Positions 23,901 to 36,972 of a stretch of DNA of 64,000 bases are shown here, in pieces; positions within the stretch are counted from its first letter, which is position 1, and the number at the start of each line of letters is the position of its first letter. The position numbers were made by a program, and so were the translations under genes. The notes under the pieces are model-generated. The model had not been told where the DNA came from. It was given only the letters and a program-made list of their open reading frames with translations, and did no database searches. The stretch covers positions 4,838,001 through 4,902,000 of the forward strand of contig NC_079884.1 in the NCBI RefSeq assembly GCF_029227915.1, read 5' to 3'. The DNA comes from Hydractinia symbiolongicarpus. Lineage: Eukaryota > Cnidaria > Hydrozoa > Anthoathecata > Hydractiniidae.

Positions 23901-26900
23901 AAACTACAAGTCTCATGGGCTTTAGTGGTGAAATAATAATTTAAAAAATCGTTCGGGAAATGAGTTTACACCCCGGGTACTTTCTTTGTATACTTTTGAC
24001 TATACGGGCCGAGTCCGAGATTTATGGGAAATCGCAGGTTTTCGTTTGCCGGCTATTAAACTTCTTTTATTCAGCGTCTCATCAAAAATGAAAACATTTT
24101 TGAAAACTACAAGTCTCATGCGTTTTAGTGGTGAAAAAATAATTTAAAAAATCGTTCGAGAAATGAGTTTACTCCCTGGGTACTTTCTTTGTATACATTC
24201 GACTATACGGGCCAAGCCCGGGATTTACGGGAAATCGCGGGTTTTCGTTTGCCGGCGATTAAACCTGTTTCATTAAGCGTCTCATCAAAAATGAAAACAT
24301 TTTTGAAAACTGCAAGTCTCATGCGTTTTAGTGGTGAAAAGATAATTGAAAAAATCGTTTCGGAAATGAGTTTACTCACAGGGTACTTTCTTTGTATACA
24401 TTCGACTATACGGGCCAAGCCCAAGATTTACGGGAAATCGCGGGTTTTTGTTTGCTGGCGATTAAACAACTTTCATTAAACGTCTCATGAAAAATGAAAA
24501 CATTTCTGAAAACTACAAGTCTCATGCGTTTTAGTGGTGAAAATTAATTTAAAAAATCGTTCGGGAAATGAGTTTACTCCCTGGGTACTTTCTTTCTATA
24601 CTTTTAAATATACGGGCCGAGTCCGGGATTTACGGGAAGTCGCGGGTTTTCGTTTGCCGGCAATTAAACTTCTTTTATTCAGCGTCTCATCAAAAATGAA
24701 AACATTTTTAAAAACTACAAGTCTCATGGGCTTTAGTGGTGAAATAATAATTTAAAAAATCGTTCGGGAAATGAGTATACACCCCGGGTACTTTCTTTGT
24801 ATACTTTTGACTATACGGGCCGAGTCCGGGATTTATGGGAAATCGCAGGTTTTCGTTTGCCGGCTATTAAACTTCTTTTATTCAGCGTCTCATCAAAAAT
24901 GAAAACATTTTTGAAAACTACAAGTCTCATGCGTTTTAGTGGTGAAAAAATAATTTAAAAAATCGTTCGAGAAATGAGTTTACTCCCTGGGTACTTTCTT
25001 TGTATACTTTTGACTATACGGGCCGAGTCCGGGATTTACGGGAAGTCGCGGGTTTTCGTTTGCCGGCGATTAAACTTCTTTTATTCAGCGTCTCATCAAA
25101 AATGAAAATATTTTTAAATACTACAAGTCTCATGGGCTTTAGTGGTGAAATAATAATTTAAAAAATCGTTCGGGAAATGAGTTTACTCCCTGGGTACTTT
25201 CTTTGTATACTTTTGACTATGCGGGCCGAGTCCGGGGTTTACGGGAAATGGCGGGTTTTCGTTTGCCGGCGATTAAACTTCTTTTATTCAGCGTCTCATC
25301 AAAAATAAAAACATTTTTGAAAACTACAAGTCTCAAGCGTTTTAGTGGTGAAAAGATAATTTAAAAAATCGTTTTGGAAATGAGTTTACTCACAGGGTAC
25401 TTTCTTTGTATACATTCGACTATACGGGCCAAGCCCGGGATTTACGGGAAATCGCGGGTTTTCGTTTGCCGGCGATTAAACCACTTTCATTAAGCGTCTC
25501 ATCAAAAATGATAACATTTCTGAAAACTACAAGTCTCATGCATTTTAGTGGTGAAAAAATAATTTAAAAATTCGTTCGGGAAATGAGTTTACTCACTGGG
25601 TACTTTCCTTGTATACTTTTGACTATACGGACCGATTCCGGGATTTACGGGAAATCGCGGGTTTTCGTTTGCCAACGATTAAACTTCTATTATTCTGCGT
25701 CTCATCAAAAATGAAAACATTTTTAAAAACTACAAGTCTCATGCGTTTTAGTGCTGAAAAAATAATTTAAAAAGTCGTTCGGGAAATGAGTTTACTCCCT
25801 GGGTACTTTCTTTGTATACTTTTGATTATACGGACCTAGTCCGGGGTTTACGGGAAATGGCGGGTTTTCGTTTGCCGGCGATTAAACTTCTTTTATTCAG
25901 CGTCTCACCAAAAATGAAAACATTTTTGAAAACTACAAGTCTCATGCGTTTTAGTGGTGAAAATTAATTTAAAAAATCGTTCGGGAAATGAGTTTACTCC
26001 CTGGGTACTTTCTTTCTATACTTTTAACTATACTGGCCGAGTCCGGGATTTACGGGAAGTCGCGGGTTTTCGTTTGCCGGCAATTAAACTTCTTTTATTC
26101 AGCGTCTCATCAAAAATGAAAACATTTTTAAAAACTACAAGTCTCATGGGCTTTAGTGGTGAAATAATAATTTAAAAAATCGTTCGGGAAATGAGTTTAC
26201 ACCCCGGGTACTTTCTTTGTATACTTTTGACTATACGGGCCGAGTCCGGGATTTATGGGAAATCGCAGGTTTTCGTTTGCCGGCTATTAAACTTCTTTTA
26301 TTCAGCGTCTCATCAAAAATGAAAACATTTTTGAAAACTACAAGTCTCATGCGTTTTAGTGGTGAAAAAATAATTTAAAAAATCGTTCGAGAAATGAGTT
26401 TACTCCGTGGGTACTTTCTTTGCATACTTTTGACTATACGGGCCGAGTCCGGGATTTACGGGAAGTCGCGGGTTTTCGTTTGCCGGCGATTAAACTTCTT
26501 TTATTCAGCGTCTCATCAAAAATGAAAATATTTTTAAATACTACAAGTCTCATGGGCTTTAGTGGTGAAATAATAATTTAAAAAATCGTTCGGGAAATGA
26601 GTTTACTCCCTGGGTACTTTCTTTGTATACTTTTGACTATACGGGCCGAGTCCGGGATTTACGGGAAGTCGCGAGTTTTCGTTTGCCGGCGATTAAACTT
26701 CTTTTATTCAGCGTCTCATCAAAAATGAAAACATTTTTGAAAACTACAAGTCTCATGCGTTTTAGTGGTGGAAAAATAATTTAAAAAATCGTTCGGGAAA
26801 TGAGTTTACTCCCTGGGTACTTTCTCTGTATACTTTTGACTATGCGGGCCGAGTCCGGGGTTTACGGGAAATGGCGGGTTTTCGTTTGCCGGCGATTAAA

Positions 26901-27417
26901 CTTCTTTTATTCAGCGTCTCATCAAAAATAAAAACATTTTTGAAAACTACAAGTCTCAAGCGTTTTAGTGGTGAAAAGATAATTTAAAAAATCGTTTTGG
27001 AAATGAGTTTACTCACAGGGTACTTTCTTTGTATACATTCGACTATACGGGCCAAGCCCGGGATTTACGGGAAAACGCGGGTTTTCGTTTGCCGGCGATT
27101 AAACCACTTTCATTAAGCGTCTCATCAAAAATGATAACATTTCTGAAAACTACAAGTCTCATGCATTTTAGTGGTGAAAAAATAATTTAAAAATTCGTTC
27201 GGGAAATGAGTTTACTCACTGGGTACTTTCCTTGTATACTTTTGACTATACGGACCGATTCCGGGATTTACGGGAAATCGCGGGTTTTCGTTTGCCAACG
27301 ATTAAACTTCTATTATTCTGCGTCTCATCAAAAATGAAAACATTTTTAAAAACTACAAGTCTCATGCGTTTTAGTGCTGAAAAAATAATTTAAAAAGTCG
27401 TTCGGGAAATGAGTTTA
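20927..27417 (+). repeat. 6.5 kb segmental unit, copy 1
   Basis: This is the first of two tandem copies of a multi-monomer unit. From 20,927 it matches the sequence from 27,418 at an offset of 6,491 bp. From about 22,250 onward it matches at 7,100 bp. The two offsets differ by 609 bp, exactly three monomers. Shared private variants include 'ccaagatttacggg' (about 21,380/27,871), 'tccgggttttatggg' (about 21,784/28,275), 'ttactccgtgggtactttc' (26,400/33,500), 'ctttctctgtatac' (26,820/33,920) and 'gggaaaacgcggg' (27,070/34,170). Confidence 0.85.
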
Positions 27418-30400
27418 CACCCCGGGTACTTTCTTTGTATACTTTTGACTATACGGGCCGAGTCCGAGATTTATGGGAAATCGCAGGTTTTCGTTTGCCG
27501 GCTATTAAACTTCTTTTATTCAGCGTCTCATCAAAAATGAAAACATTTTTGAAAACTACAAGTCTCATGCGTTTTAGTGGTGAAAAAATAATTTAAAAAA
27601 TCGTTCGAGAAATGAGTTTACTCCCTGGGTACTTTCTTTGTATACATTCGACTATACGGGCCAAGCCCGGGATTTACGGGAAATCGCGGGTTTTCGTTTG
27701 CCGGCGATTAAACCTGTTTCATTAAGCGTCTCATCAAAAATGAAAACATTTTTGAAAACTGCAAGTCTCATGCGTTTTAGTGGTGAAAAGATAATTGAAA
27801 AAATCGTTTCGGAAATGAGTTTACTCACAGGGTACTTTCTTTGTATACATTCGACTATACGGGCCAAGCCCAAGATTTACGGGAAATCGCGGGTTTTTGT
27901 TTGCTGGCGATTAAACAACTTTCATTAAACGTCTCATCAAAAATGAAAACATTTCTGAAAACTACAAGTCTCATGCGTTTTAGTGGTGAAAATTAATTTA
28001 AAAAATCGTTCGGGAAATGAGTTTACTCCCTGGGTACTTTCTTTCTATACTTTTAACTATACGGGCCGAGTCCGGGATTTACGGGAAGTCGCGGGTTTTC
28101 GTTTGCCGGCAATTAAACTTCTTTTATTCAGCGTCTCATCAAAAATGAAAACATTTTTAAAAACTACAAGTCTCATGGGCTTTAGTGGTGAAATAATAAT
28201 TTAAAAAATCGTTCGGGAAATGAGTATACACCCCGGGTACTTTCTTTGTATACTTTTGACTATACGGGCCGAGTCCGGGTTTTATGGGAAATCGCAGGTT
28301 TTCGTTTGCCGGCTATTAAACTTCTTTTATTCAGCGTCTCATCAAAAATGAAAACATTTTTGAAAACTACAAGTCTCATGCGTTTTAGTGGTGAAAAAAT
28401 AATTTAAAAAATCGTTCGAGAAATGAGTTTACTCCCTGGGTACTTTCTTTGTATACTTTTGACTATGCGGCCGAGTCCGGGGTTTACGGGAAATGGCGGG
28501 TTTTCGTTTGCCGGCGATTAAACTTCTTTTATTCAGCGTCTCATCAAAAATAAAAACATTTTTGAAAACTACAAGTCTCAAGCGTTTTAGTGGTGAAAAG
28601 ATAATTTAAAAAATCGTTTTGGAAATGTGTTTACTCACAGGGTACTTTCTTTGTATACATTCGACTATACGGGCCAAGCCCGGGATTTACGGGAAATCGC
28701 GGGTTTTCGTTTGCCGGCGATTAAACCACTTTCATTAAGCGTCTCATCAAAAATGAAAACATTTTTAAAAACTACAAGTCTCATGGGCTTTAGTGGTGAA
28801 ATAATAATTTAAAAAATCGTTCGGGAAATGAGTTTACACCCCGGGTACTTTCTTTGTATACTTTTGACTATACGGGCCGAGTCCGGGATTTATGGGAAAT
28901 CGCAGGTTTTCGTTTGCCGGCTATTAAACTTCTTTTATTCAGCGTCTCATCAAAAATGAAAACATTTTTGAAAACTACAAGTCTCATGCGTTTTAGTGGT
29001 GAAAAAATAATTTAAAAAATCGTTCGAGAAATGAGTTTACTCCCTGGGTACTTTCTTTGCATACTTTTGACTATACGGGCCGAGTCCGGGATTTACGGGA
29101 AGTCGCGGGTTTTCGTTTGCCGGCGATTAAACTTCTTTTATTCAGCGTCTCATCAAAAATGAAAACATTTTTAAAAACTACAAGTCTCATGGGCTTTAGT
29201 GGTGAAATAATAATTTAAAAAATCGTTCGGGAAATGAGTTTACACCCCGGGTACTTTCTTTGTATACTTTTGACTATACGGGCCGAGTCCGAGATTTATG
29301 GGAAATCGCAGGTTTTCGTTTGCCGGCTATTAAACTTCTTTTATTCAGCGTCTCATCAAAAATGAAAACATTTTTGAAAACTACAAGTCTCATGCGTTTT
29401 AGTGGTGAAAAAATAATTTAAAAAATCGTTCGAGAAATGAGTTTACTCCCTGGGTACTTTCTTTGTATACATTCGACTATACGGGCCAAGCCCGGGATTT
29501 ACGGGAAATCGCGGGTTTTCGTTTGCCGGCGATTAAACCTGTTTCATTAAGCGTCTCATCAAAAATGAAAACATTTTTGAAAACTGCAAGTCTCATGCGT
29601 TTTAGTGGTGAAAAGATAATTGAAAAAATCGTTTCGGAAATGAGTTTACTCACAGGGTACTTTCTTTGTATACATTCGACTATACGGGCCAAGCCCAAGA
29701 TTTACGGGAAATCGCGGGTTTTTGTTTGCTGGCGATTAAACAACTTTCATTAAACGTCTCATGAAAAATGAAAACATTTCTGAAAACTACAAGTCTCATG
29801 CGTTTTAGTGGTGAAAATTAATTTAAAAAATCGTTCGGGAAATGAGTTTACTCCCTGGGTACTTTCTTTCTATACTTTTAAATATACGGGCCGAGTCCGG
29901 GATTTACGGGAAGTCGCGGGTTTTCGTTTGCCGGCAATTAAACTTCTTTTATTCAGCGTCTCATCAAAAATGAAAACATTTTTAAAAACTACAAGTCTCA
30001 TGGGCTTTAGTGGTGAAATAATAATTTAAAAAATCGTTCGGGAAATGAGTATACACCCCGGGTACTTTCTTTGTATACTTTTGACTATACGGGCCGAGTC
30101 CGGGATTTATGGGAAATCGCAGGTTTTCGTTTGCCGGCTATTAAACTTCTTTTATTCAGCGTCTCATCAAAAATGAAAACATTTTTGAAAACTACAAGTC
30201 TCATGCGTTTTAGTGGTGAAAAAATAATTTAAAAAATCGTTCGAGAAATGAGTTTACTCCCTGGGTACTTTCTTTGTATACTTTTGACTATACGGGCCGA
30301 GTCCGGGATTTACGGGAAGTCGCGGGTTTTCGTTTGCCGGCGATTAAACTTCTTTTATTCAGCGTCTCATCAAAAATGAAAATATTTTTAAATACTACAA

Positions 30401-33400
30401 GTCTCATGGGCTTTAGTGGTGAAATAATAATTTAAAAAATCGTTCGGGAAATGAGTTTACTCCCTGGGTACTTTCTTTGTATACTTTTGACTATGCGGGC
30501 CGAGTCCGGGGTTTACGGGAAATGGCGGGTTTTCGTTTGCCGGCGATTAAACTTCTTTTATTCAGCGTCTCATCAAAAATAAAAACATTTTTGAAAACTA
30601 CAAGTCTCAAGCGTTTTAGTGGTGAAAAGATAATTTAAAAAATCGTTTTGGAAATGAGTTTACTCACAGGGTACTTTCTTTGTATACATTCGACTATACG
30701 GGCCAAGCCCGGGATTTACGGGAAATCGCGGGTTTTCGTTTGCCGGCTATTAAACTTCTTTTATTCAGCGTCTCATCAAAAATGAAAACATTTTTGAAAA
30801 CTACAAGGCTCATGCGTTTTAGTGGTGAAAAAATAATTTAAAAAATCGTTCGAGAAATGAGTTTACTCCCTGGGTACTTTCTTTGCATACTTTTGACTAT
30901 ACGGGCCGAGTCCGGGATTTACGGGAAGTCGCGGGTTTTCGTTTGCCGGCGATTAAACTTCTTTTATTCAGCGTCTCATCAAAAATGAAAACATTTTTAA
31001 AAACTACAAGTCTCATGGGCTTTAGTGGTGAAATAATAATTTAAAAAATCGTTCGGGAAATGAGTTTACACCCCGGGTACTTTCTTTGTATACTTTTGAC
31101 TATACGGGCCGAGTCCGAGATTTATGGGAAATCGCAGGTTTTCGTTTGCCGGCTATTAAACTTCTTTTATTCAGCGTCTCATCAAAAATGAAAACATTTT
31201 TGAAAACTACAAGTCTCATGCGTTTTAGTGGTGAAAAAATAATTTAAAAAATCGTTCGAGAAATGAGTTTACTCCCTGGGTACTTTCTTTGTATACATTC
31301 GACTATACGGGCCAAGCCCGGGATTTACGGGAAATCGCGGGTTTTCGTTTGCCGGCGATTAAACCTGTTTCATTAAGCGTCTCATCAAAAATGAAAACAT
31401 TTTTGAAAACTGCAAGTCTCATGCGTTTTAGTGGTGAAAAGATAATTGAAAAAATCGTTTCGGAAATGAGTTTACTCACAGGGTACTTTCTTTGTATACA
31501 TTCGACTATACGGGCCAAGCCCAAGATTTACGGGAAATCGCGGGTTTTTGTTTGCTGGCGATTAAACAACTTTCATTAAACGTCTCATGAAAAATGAAAA
31601 CATTTCTGAAAACTACAAGTCTCATGCGTTTTAGTGGTGAAAATTAATTTAAAAAATCGTTCGGGAAATGAGTTTACTCCCTGGGTACTTTCTTTCTATA
31701 CTTTTAAATATACGGGCCGAGTCCGGGATTTACGGGAAGTCGCGGGTTTTCGTTTGCCGGCAATTAAACTTCTTTTATTCAGCGTCTCATCAAAAATGAA
31801 AACATTTTTAAAAACTACAAGTCTCATGGGCTTTAGTGGTGAAATAATAATTTAAAAAATCGTTCGGGAAATGAGTATACACCCCGGGTACTTTCTTTGT
31901 ATACTTTTGACTATACGGGCCGAGTCCGGGATTTATGGGAAATCGCAGGTTTTCGTTTGCCGGCTATTAAACTTCTTTTATTCAGCGTCTCATCAAAAAT
32001 GAAAACATTTTTGAAAACTACAAGTCTCATGCGTTTTAGTGGTGAAAAAATAATTTAAAAAATCGTTCGAGAAATGAGTTTACTCCCTGGGTACTTTCTT
32101 TGTATACTTTTGACTATACGGGCCGAGTCCGGGATTTACGGGAAGTCGCGGGTTTTCGTTTGCCGGCGATTAAACTTCTTTTATTCAGCGTCTCATCAAA
32201 AATGAAAATATTTTTAAATACTACAAGTCTCATGGGCTTTAGTGGTGAAATAATAATTTAAAAAATCGTTCGGGAAATGAGTTTACTCCCTGGGTACTTT
32301 CTTTGTATACTTTTGACTATGCGGGCCGAGTCCGGGGTTTACGGGAAATGGCGGGTTTTCGTTTGCCGGCGATTAAACTTCTTTTATTCAGCGTCTCATC
32401 AAAAATAAAAACATTTTTGAAAACTACAAGTCTCAAGCGTTTTAGTGGTGAAAAGATAATTTAAAAAATCGTTTTGGAAATGAGTTTACTCACAGGGTAC
32501 TTTCTTTGTATACATTCGACTATACGGGCCAAGCCCGGGATTTACGGGAAATCGCGGGTTTTCGTTTGCCGGCGATTAAACCACTTTCATTAAGCGTCTC
32601 ATCAAAAATGATAACATTTCTGAAAACTACAAGTCTCATGCATTTTAGTGGTGAAAAAATAATTTAAAAATTCGTTCGGGAAATGAGTTTACTCACTGGG
32701 TACTTTCCTTGTATACTTTTGACTATACGGACCGATTCCGGGATTTACGGGAAATCGCGGGTTTTCGTTTGCCAACGATTAAACTTCTATTATTCTGCGT
32801 CTCATCAAAAATGAAAACATTTTTAAAAACTACAAGTCTCATGCGTTTTAGTGCTGAAAAAATAATTTAAAAAGTCGTTCGGGAAATGAGTTTACTCCCT
32901 GGGTACTTTCTTTGTATACTTTTGATTATACGGACCTAGTCCGGGGTTTACGGGAAATGGCGGGTTTTCGTTTGCCGGCGATTAAACTTCTTTTATTCAG
33001 CGTCTCACCAAAAATGAAAACATTTTTGAAAACTACAAGTCTCATGCGTTTTAGTGGTGAAAATTAATTTAAAAAATCGTTCGGGAAATGAGTTTACTCC
33101 CTGGGTACTTTCTTTCTATACTTTTAACTATACGGGCCGAGTCCGGGATTTACGGGAAGTCGCGGGTTTTCGTTTGCCGGCAATTAAACTTCTTTTATTC
33201 AGCGTCTCATCAAAAATGAAAACATTTTTAAAAACTACAAGTCTCATGGGCTTTAGTGGTGAAATAATAATTTAAAAAATCGTTCGGGAAATGAGTTTAC
33301 ACCCCGGGTACTTTCTTTGTATACTTTTGACTATACGGGCCGAGTCCGGGATTTATGGGAAATCGCAGGTTTTCGTTTGCCGGCTATTAAACTTCTTTTA

Positions 33401-34510
33401 TTCAGCGTCTCATCAAAAATGAAAACATTTTTGAAAACTACAAGTCTCATGCGTTTTAGTGGTGAAAAAATAATTTAAAAAATCGTTCGAGAAATGAGTT
33501 TACTCCGTGGGTACTTTCTTTGCATACTTTTGACTATACGGGCCGAGTCCGGGATTTACGGGAAGTCGCGGGTTTTCGTTTGCCGGCGATTAAACTTCTT
33601 TTATTCAGCGTCTCATCAAAAATGAAAATATTTTTAAATACTACAAGTCTCATGGGCTTTAGTGGTGAAATAATAATTTAAAAAATCGTTCGGGAAATGA
33701 GTTTACTCCCTGGGTACTTTCTTTGTATACTTTTGACTATACGGGCCGAGTCCGGGATTTACGGGAAGTCGCGAGTTTTCGTTTGCCGGCGATTAAACTT
33801 CTTTTATTCAGCGTCTCATCAAAAATGAAAACATTTTTGAAAACTACAAGTCTCATGCGTTTTAGTGGTGGAAAAATAATTTAAAAAATCGTTCGGGAAA
33901 TGAGTTTACTCCCTGGGTACTTTCTCTGTATACTTTTGACTATGCGGGCGGAGTCCGGGGTTTACGGGAAATGGCGGGTTTTCGTTTGCCGGCGATTAAA
34001 CTTCTTTTATTCAGCGTCTCATCAAAAATAAAAACATTTTTGAAAACTACAAGTCTCAAGCGTTTTAGTGGTGAAAAGATAATTTAAAAAATCGTTTTGG
34101 AAATGAGTTTACTCACAGGGTACTTTCTTTGTATACATTCGACTATACGGGCCAAGCCCGGGATTTACGGGAAAACGCGGGTTTTCGTTTGCCGGCGATT
34201 AAACCACTTTCATTAAGCGTCTCATCAAAAATGATAACATTTCCGAAAACTACAAGTCTCATGCATTTTAGTGGTGAAAAAATAATTTAAAAATTCGTTC
34301 GGGAAATGAGTTTACTCACTGGGTACTTTCCTTGTATACTTTTGACTATACGGACCGATTCCGGGATTTACGGGAAATCGCGGGTTTTCGTTTGCCAACG
34401 ATTAAACTTCTATTATTCTGCGTCTCATCAAAAATGAAAACATTTTTAAAAACTACAAGTCTCATGCGTTTTAGTGCTGAAAAAATAATTTAAAAAGTCG
34501 TTCGGGAAAT
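27418..34510 (+). repeat. 7.1 kb segmental unit, copy 2
   Basis: This is the second tandem copy of the unit that starts at 20,927. The junction lies in the common string 'cgttcgggaaatgagttta' near 27,400-27,417, where copy 1's sequence switches to that seen at 20,920. Relative to copy 1 it lacks one monomer near 28,440 and gains four between about 28,500 and 29,340, a net gain of three. From 29,340 to 34,510 the two copies are very similar, with rare differences such as 'gggcggagtcc' at about 33,947. Confidence 0.85.
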
Positions 34511-35500
34511 GAGTTTACTCCCTGGGTACTTTCTTTGTATACTTTTGATTATACGGACCTAGTCCGGGGTTTACGGGAAATGGCGGGTTTTCGTTTGCCG
34601 GCGATTAAACTTCTTTTATTCAGCGTCTCACCAAAAATGAAAACATTTTTGAAAACTACAAATCTTATGCGTTTTAGTGGTGAAAAGATAATTTAAAAAA
34701 TGGTTTTTGAAATGAGTTTACTCACAGGGTACTTTCTTTGTATACATTCGACTATACCGACCAAGCCCGGGATTTACGGGAAATCGCGGGTTTTCGTTTG
34801 CCGGCGATTAAACCACTTTCATTAAGCGTCTCATCAAAAATGAAAACATTTCTGAAAACAACAAGTCTCATGCATTTTAGTGGTGAAAAAATAATTTAAA
34901 AATTCGTTCGGGAAATGAGTTTACTCACTGGGTACTTTCCTTGTATACTTTTGACTATACGGACCGATTCCGGGATTTACGGGAAATCGCGGGTTTTCGT
35001 TTGCCAACGATTAAACTTCTATTATTCTGCGTCTCATCAAAAATGAAAACATTTTTAAAAACTACAAGTCTCATGCGTTTTAGTGCTGCAAAAATAATTT
35101 AAAAAGTCGTTCGGGAAATGAGTTTACTCCCTGGGTACTTTCTTTGTATACTTTTGATTATACGGACCTAGTCCGGGGTTTACGGGAAATGGCGGGTTTT
35201 CGTTTGACGGCGATTAAACTTCTTTTATTCAGCGTCTCACCAAAAATGAAAACATTTTTGAAAACTACAAGTCTTATGCGTTTTAGTGGTGAAAAGATAA
35301 TTTAAAAAATGGTTTTTGAAATGAGTTTACTCACAGGGTACTTTCTTTGTATACATTCGACTATACCGACCAAGCCCGGGATTTACGGGAAATCGCGGGT
35401 TTTCGTTTGCCGGCGATTAAACCACTTTCATTAAGCGTCGCATCAAAAATGAAAACATTTCTGAAAACAACAAGTCTCATGCGTTTTAGTGGTGAAAAAA
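34250..35500 (+). repeat. Tandem duplication of the variant trimer (609 bp)
   Basis: The trimer with 'gcattttagtgg', 'accgattccggg', 'tattattctgcgtctc' and 'gacctagtccgggg' occurs twice in a row. Both copies are followed by a monomer with 'atggtttttgaaatgag' and 'ctataccgaccaag'. Matching sites are 609 bp apart, for example 'tattattctgcg' at about 34,410 and 35,020. Single-base differences, such as 'cgtttgacggcg' in copy 2, show they are no longer identical. Confidence 0.75.
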
Positions 35501-36972
35501 TAACTTAAAAAATCGTTCCGGAAATGAGTTTACTCCCTGGGTACTTTCTTTGTATACTTTTGACTATACGGGCCGAGTCCGGGATTTACGGGAAATCGTG
35601 GGTTTTCGTTTGCCGGCGATTAAACTTCTTTTATTCACCGTCTCATCAAAAATGAAAACATTTTTAAAAACTACAAGTCTCATGCGTTTTAGTGCTGAAA
35701 AAATAATTTAAAAAATCGTTCGGGAAATGAGTTTACTCCCTGGGTACTTTTTTTGTATATTTTGACTATGCGGGCCGAGTCCGGGGTTTACGGGAAATGG
35801 CGGGTTTTCGTTTGCCGGCGATTAAACGTCTTTTATTCAGCGTCTCATCAAAAATGAAAACATTTTTAAAAACTACAAGTGTCATTCGTTTTAGCGCTGA
35901 AAAAATAATTTAAAAAGTCGTTCGGGAAATGAGTTTACTCCCTGGGTACTTTCTTTGTATACTTTTGATTATACGGACCTAGTCCGGGGTTTACAGGAAA
36001 TTTGAGGGTTTTCGTTTGCCGGCGATTAAACTTCTTTTATTCAGCGTCTCATCAAAAATGAAAACATTTTTGAAAACTACAAGTCTTATGTGTTTTAATG
36101 GTGAAAAGATAATTTAAAAAATGGTTTTGGAAATGAGTTTACTCACAGGGTACTTTCTTTGTATACATTCGACTATACCTGCCAAGCCCGGGATTTACGG
36201 GAAATCGCGGGTTTTCGTTTGCCGGCGATTAAACCACTTTCATTAAGCGTCTCATCAAAAATGAAAACATTTCTGAAAACTACAAGTCTCATGCGTTTTA
36301 GTGGTGAAAAAATAACTTAAAAAATCGTTCCGGAAATGAGTTTACTCCCTGGGTACTTTCTTTGTATACTTTTGACTATACGGGCCGAGTCCGGGATTTA
36401 CGGGAAATCGCGGGTTTTCGTTTGCCGGCGATTAAACTTCTTTTATTCAGCGTCTCATCAAAAATGAAAACATTTTTAAAAACTACAAGTCTCATGGGCT
36501 CTAGTGGTGAAATAATAATTCAAAAAATCGTTTGGGAAATTAGTTTACTCCCTGGGTACTTTCTTTGTATACTTTTGACTATACGGGCCGAGTCCGGGAT
36601 TTACGGGAAATTGCAGGTTTTCGTTTGCCGGCGATTAAATTTCTTTTATTCAGCGTCTCATCAAAAATGAAAACATTTTTGAAAACTACAAGTCTCATGC
36701 GTTTTAGTGGTGAAAAAATGAATTAAAAAATCGTTCGGGAAAAGAGTTTACTCCCTGGGTACTATCTTTGTATACTTTTGACTATACGGGCCAAGCCCGG
36801 GATTTACGGGAAATCTCGGGTTTTTGTTTGCCGGCGATTAAACCTCTTTCATTAAGCGTCTCATCAAAAATGAAAACATTTTTGAAAACTACAAGTCTCA
36901 TGCCTTTTAGTGTTGAAAAAATAAATTAAAAAATCGTTCTGGAAATGAGTTTACTCACAGGGTACTTTCTTC

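Larger units (their letters stand above)
1..36971 (+). repeat. Satellite array, left arm (~203 bp monomer, ~182 copies)
   Basis: This is a head-to-tail tandem array with all monomers in one orientation. The hexamer GTATAC marks the phase: it falls at 62, 265, 468, 671, 874 and 1,077, an exact 203 bp period. Small indels make some monomers 201-202 bp. Each monomer has a GC-rich half (gactatacggg, tttacgggaa, gccggc) and an AT-rich half (caaaaatg, tttagtggtg, taaaaaatcg). Subfamilies are told apart by the bases after 'ttaaac': ttcttttattcagcg, ctctttcattaagcg, ctgtttcattaagcg, aactttcattaaacg, cactttcattaagcg and others. No unique sequence interrupts this arm and I saw no inverted monomers. The left edge lies outside the window. 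Nothing in it looks like a gene. I do not recognise the satellite as a named family. Confidence 0.98.

Noticed and set aside
1-36971. CRISPR array
   Set aside because: The repeats are contiguous 203 bp units with no unique spacers, and no cas genes are present. The context is eukaryotic.
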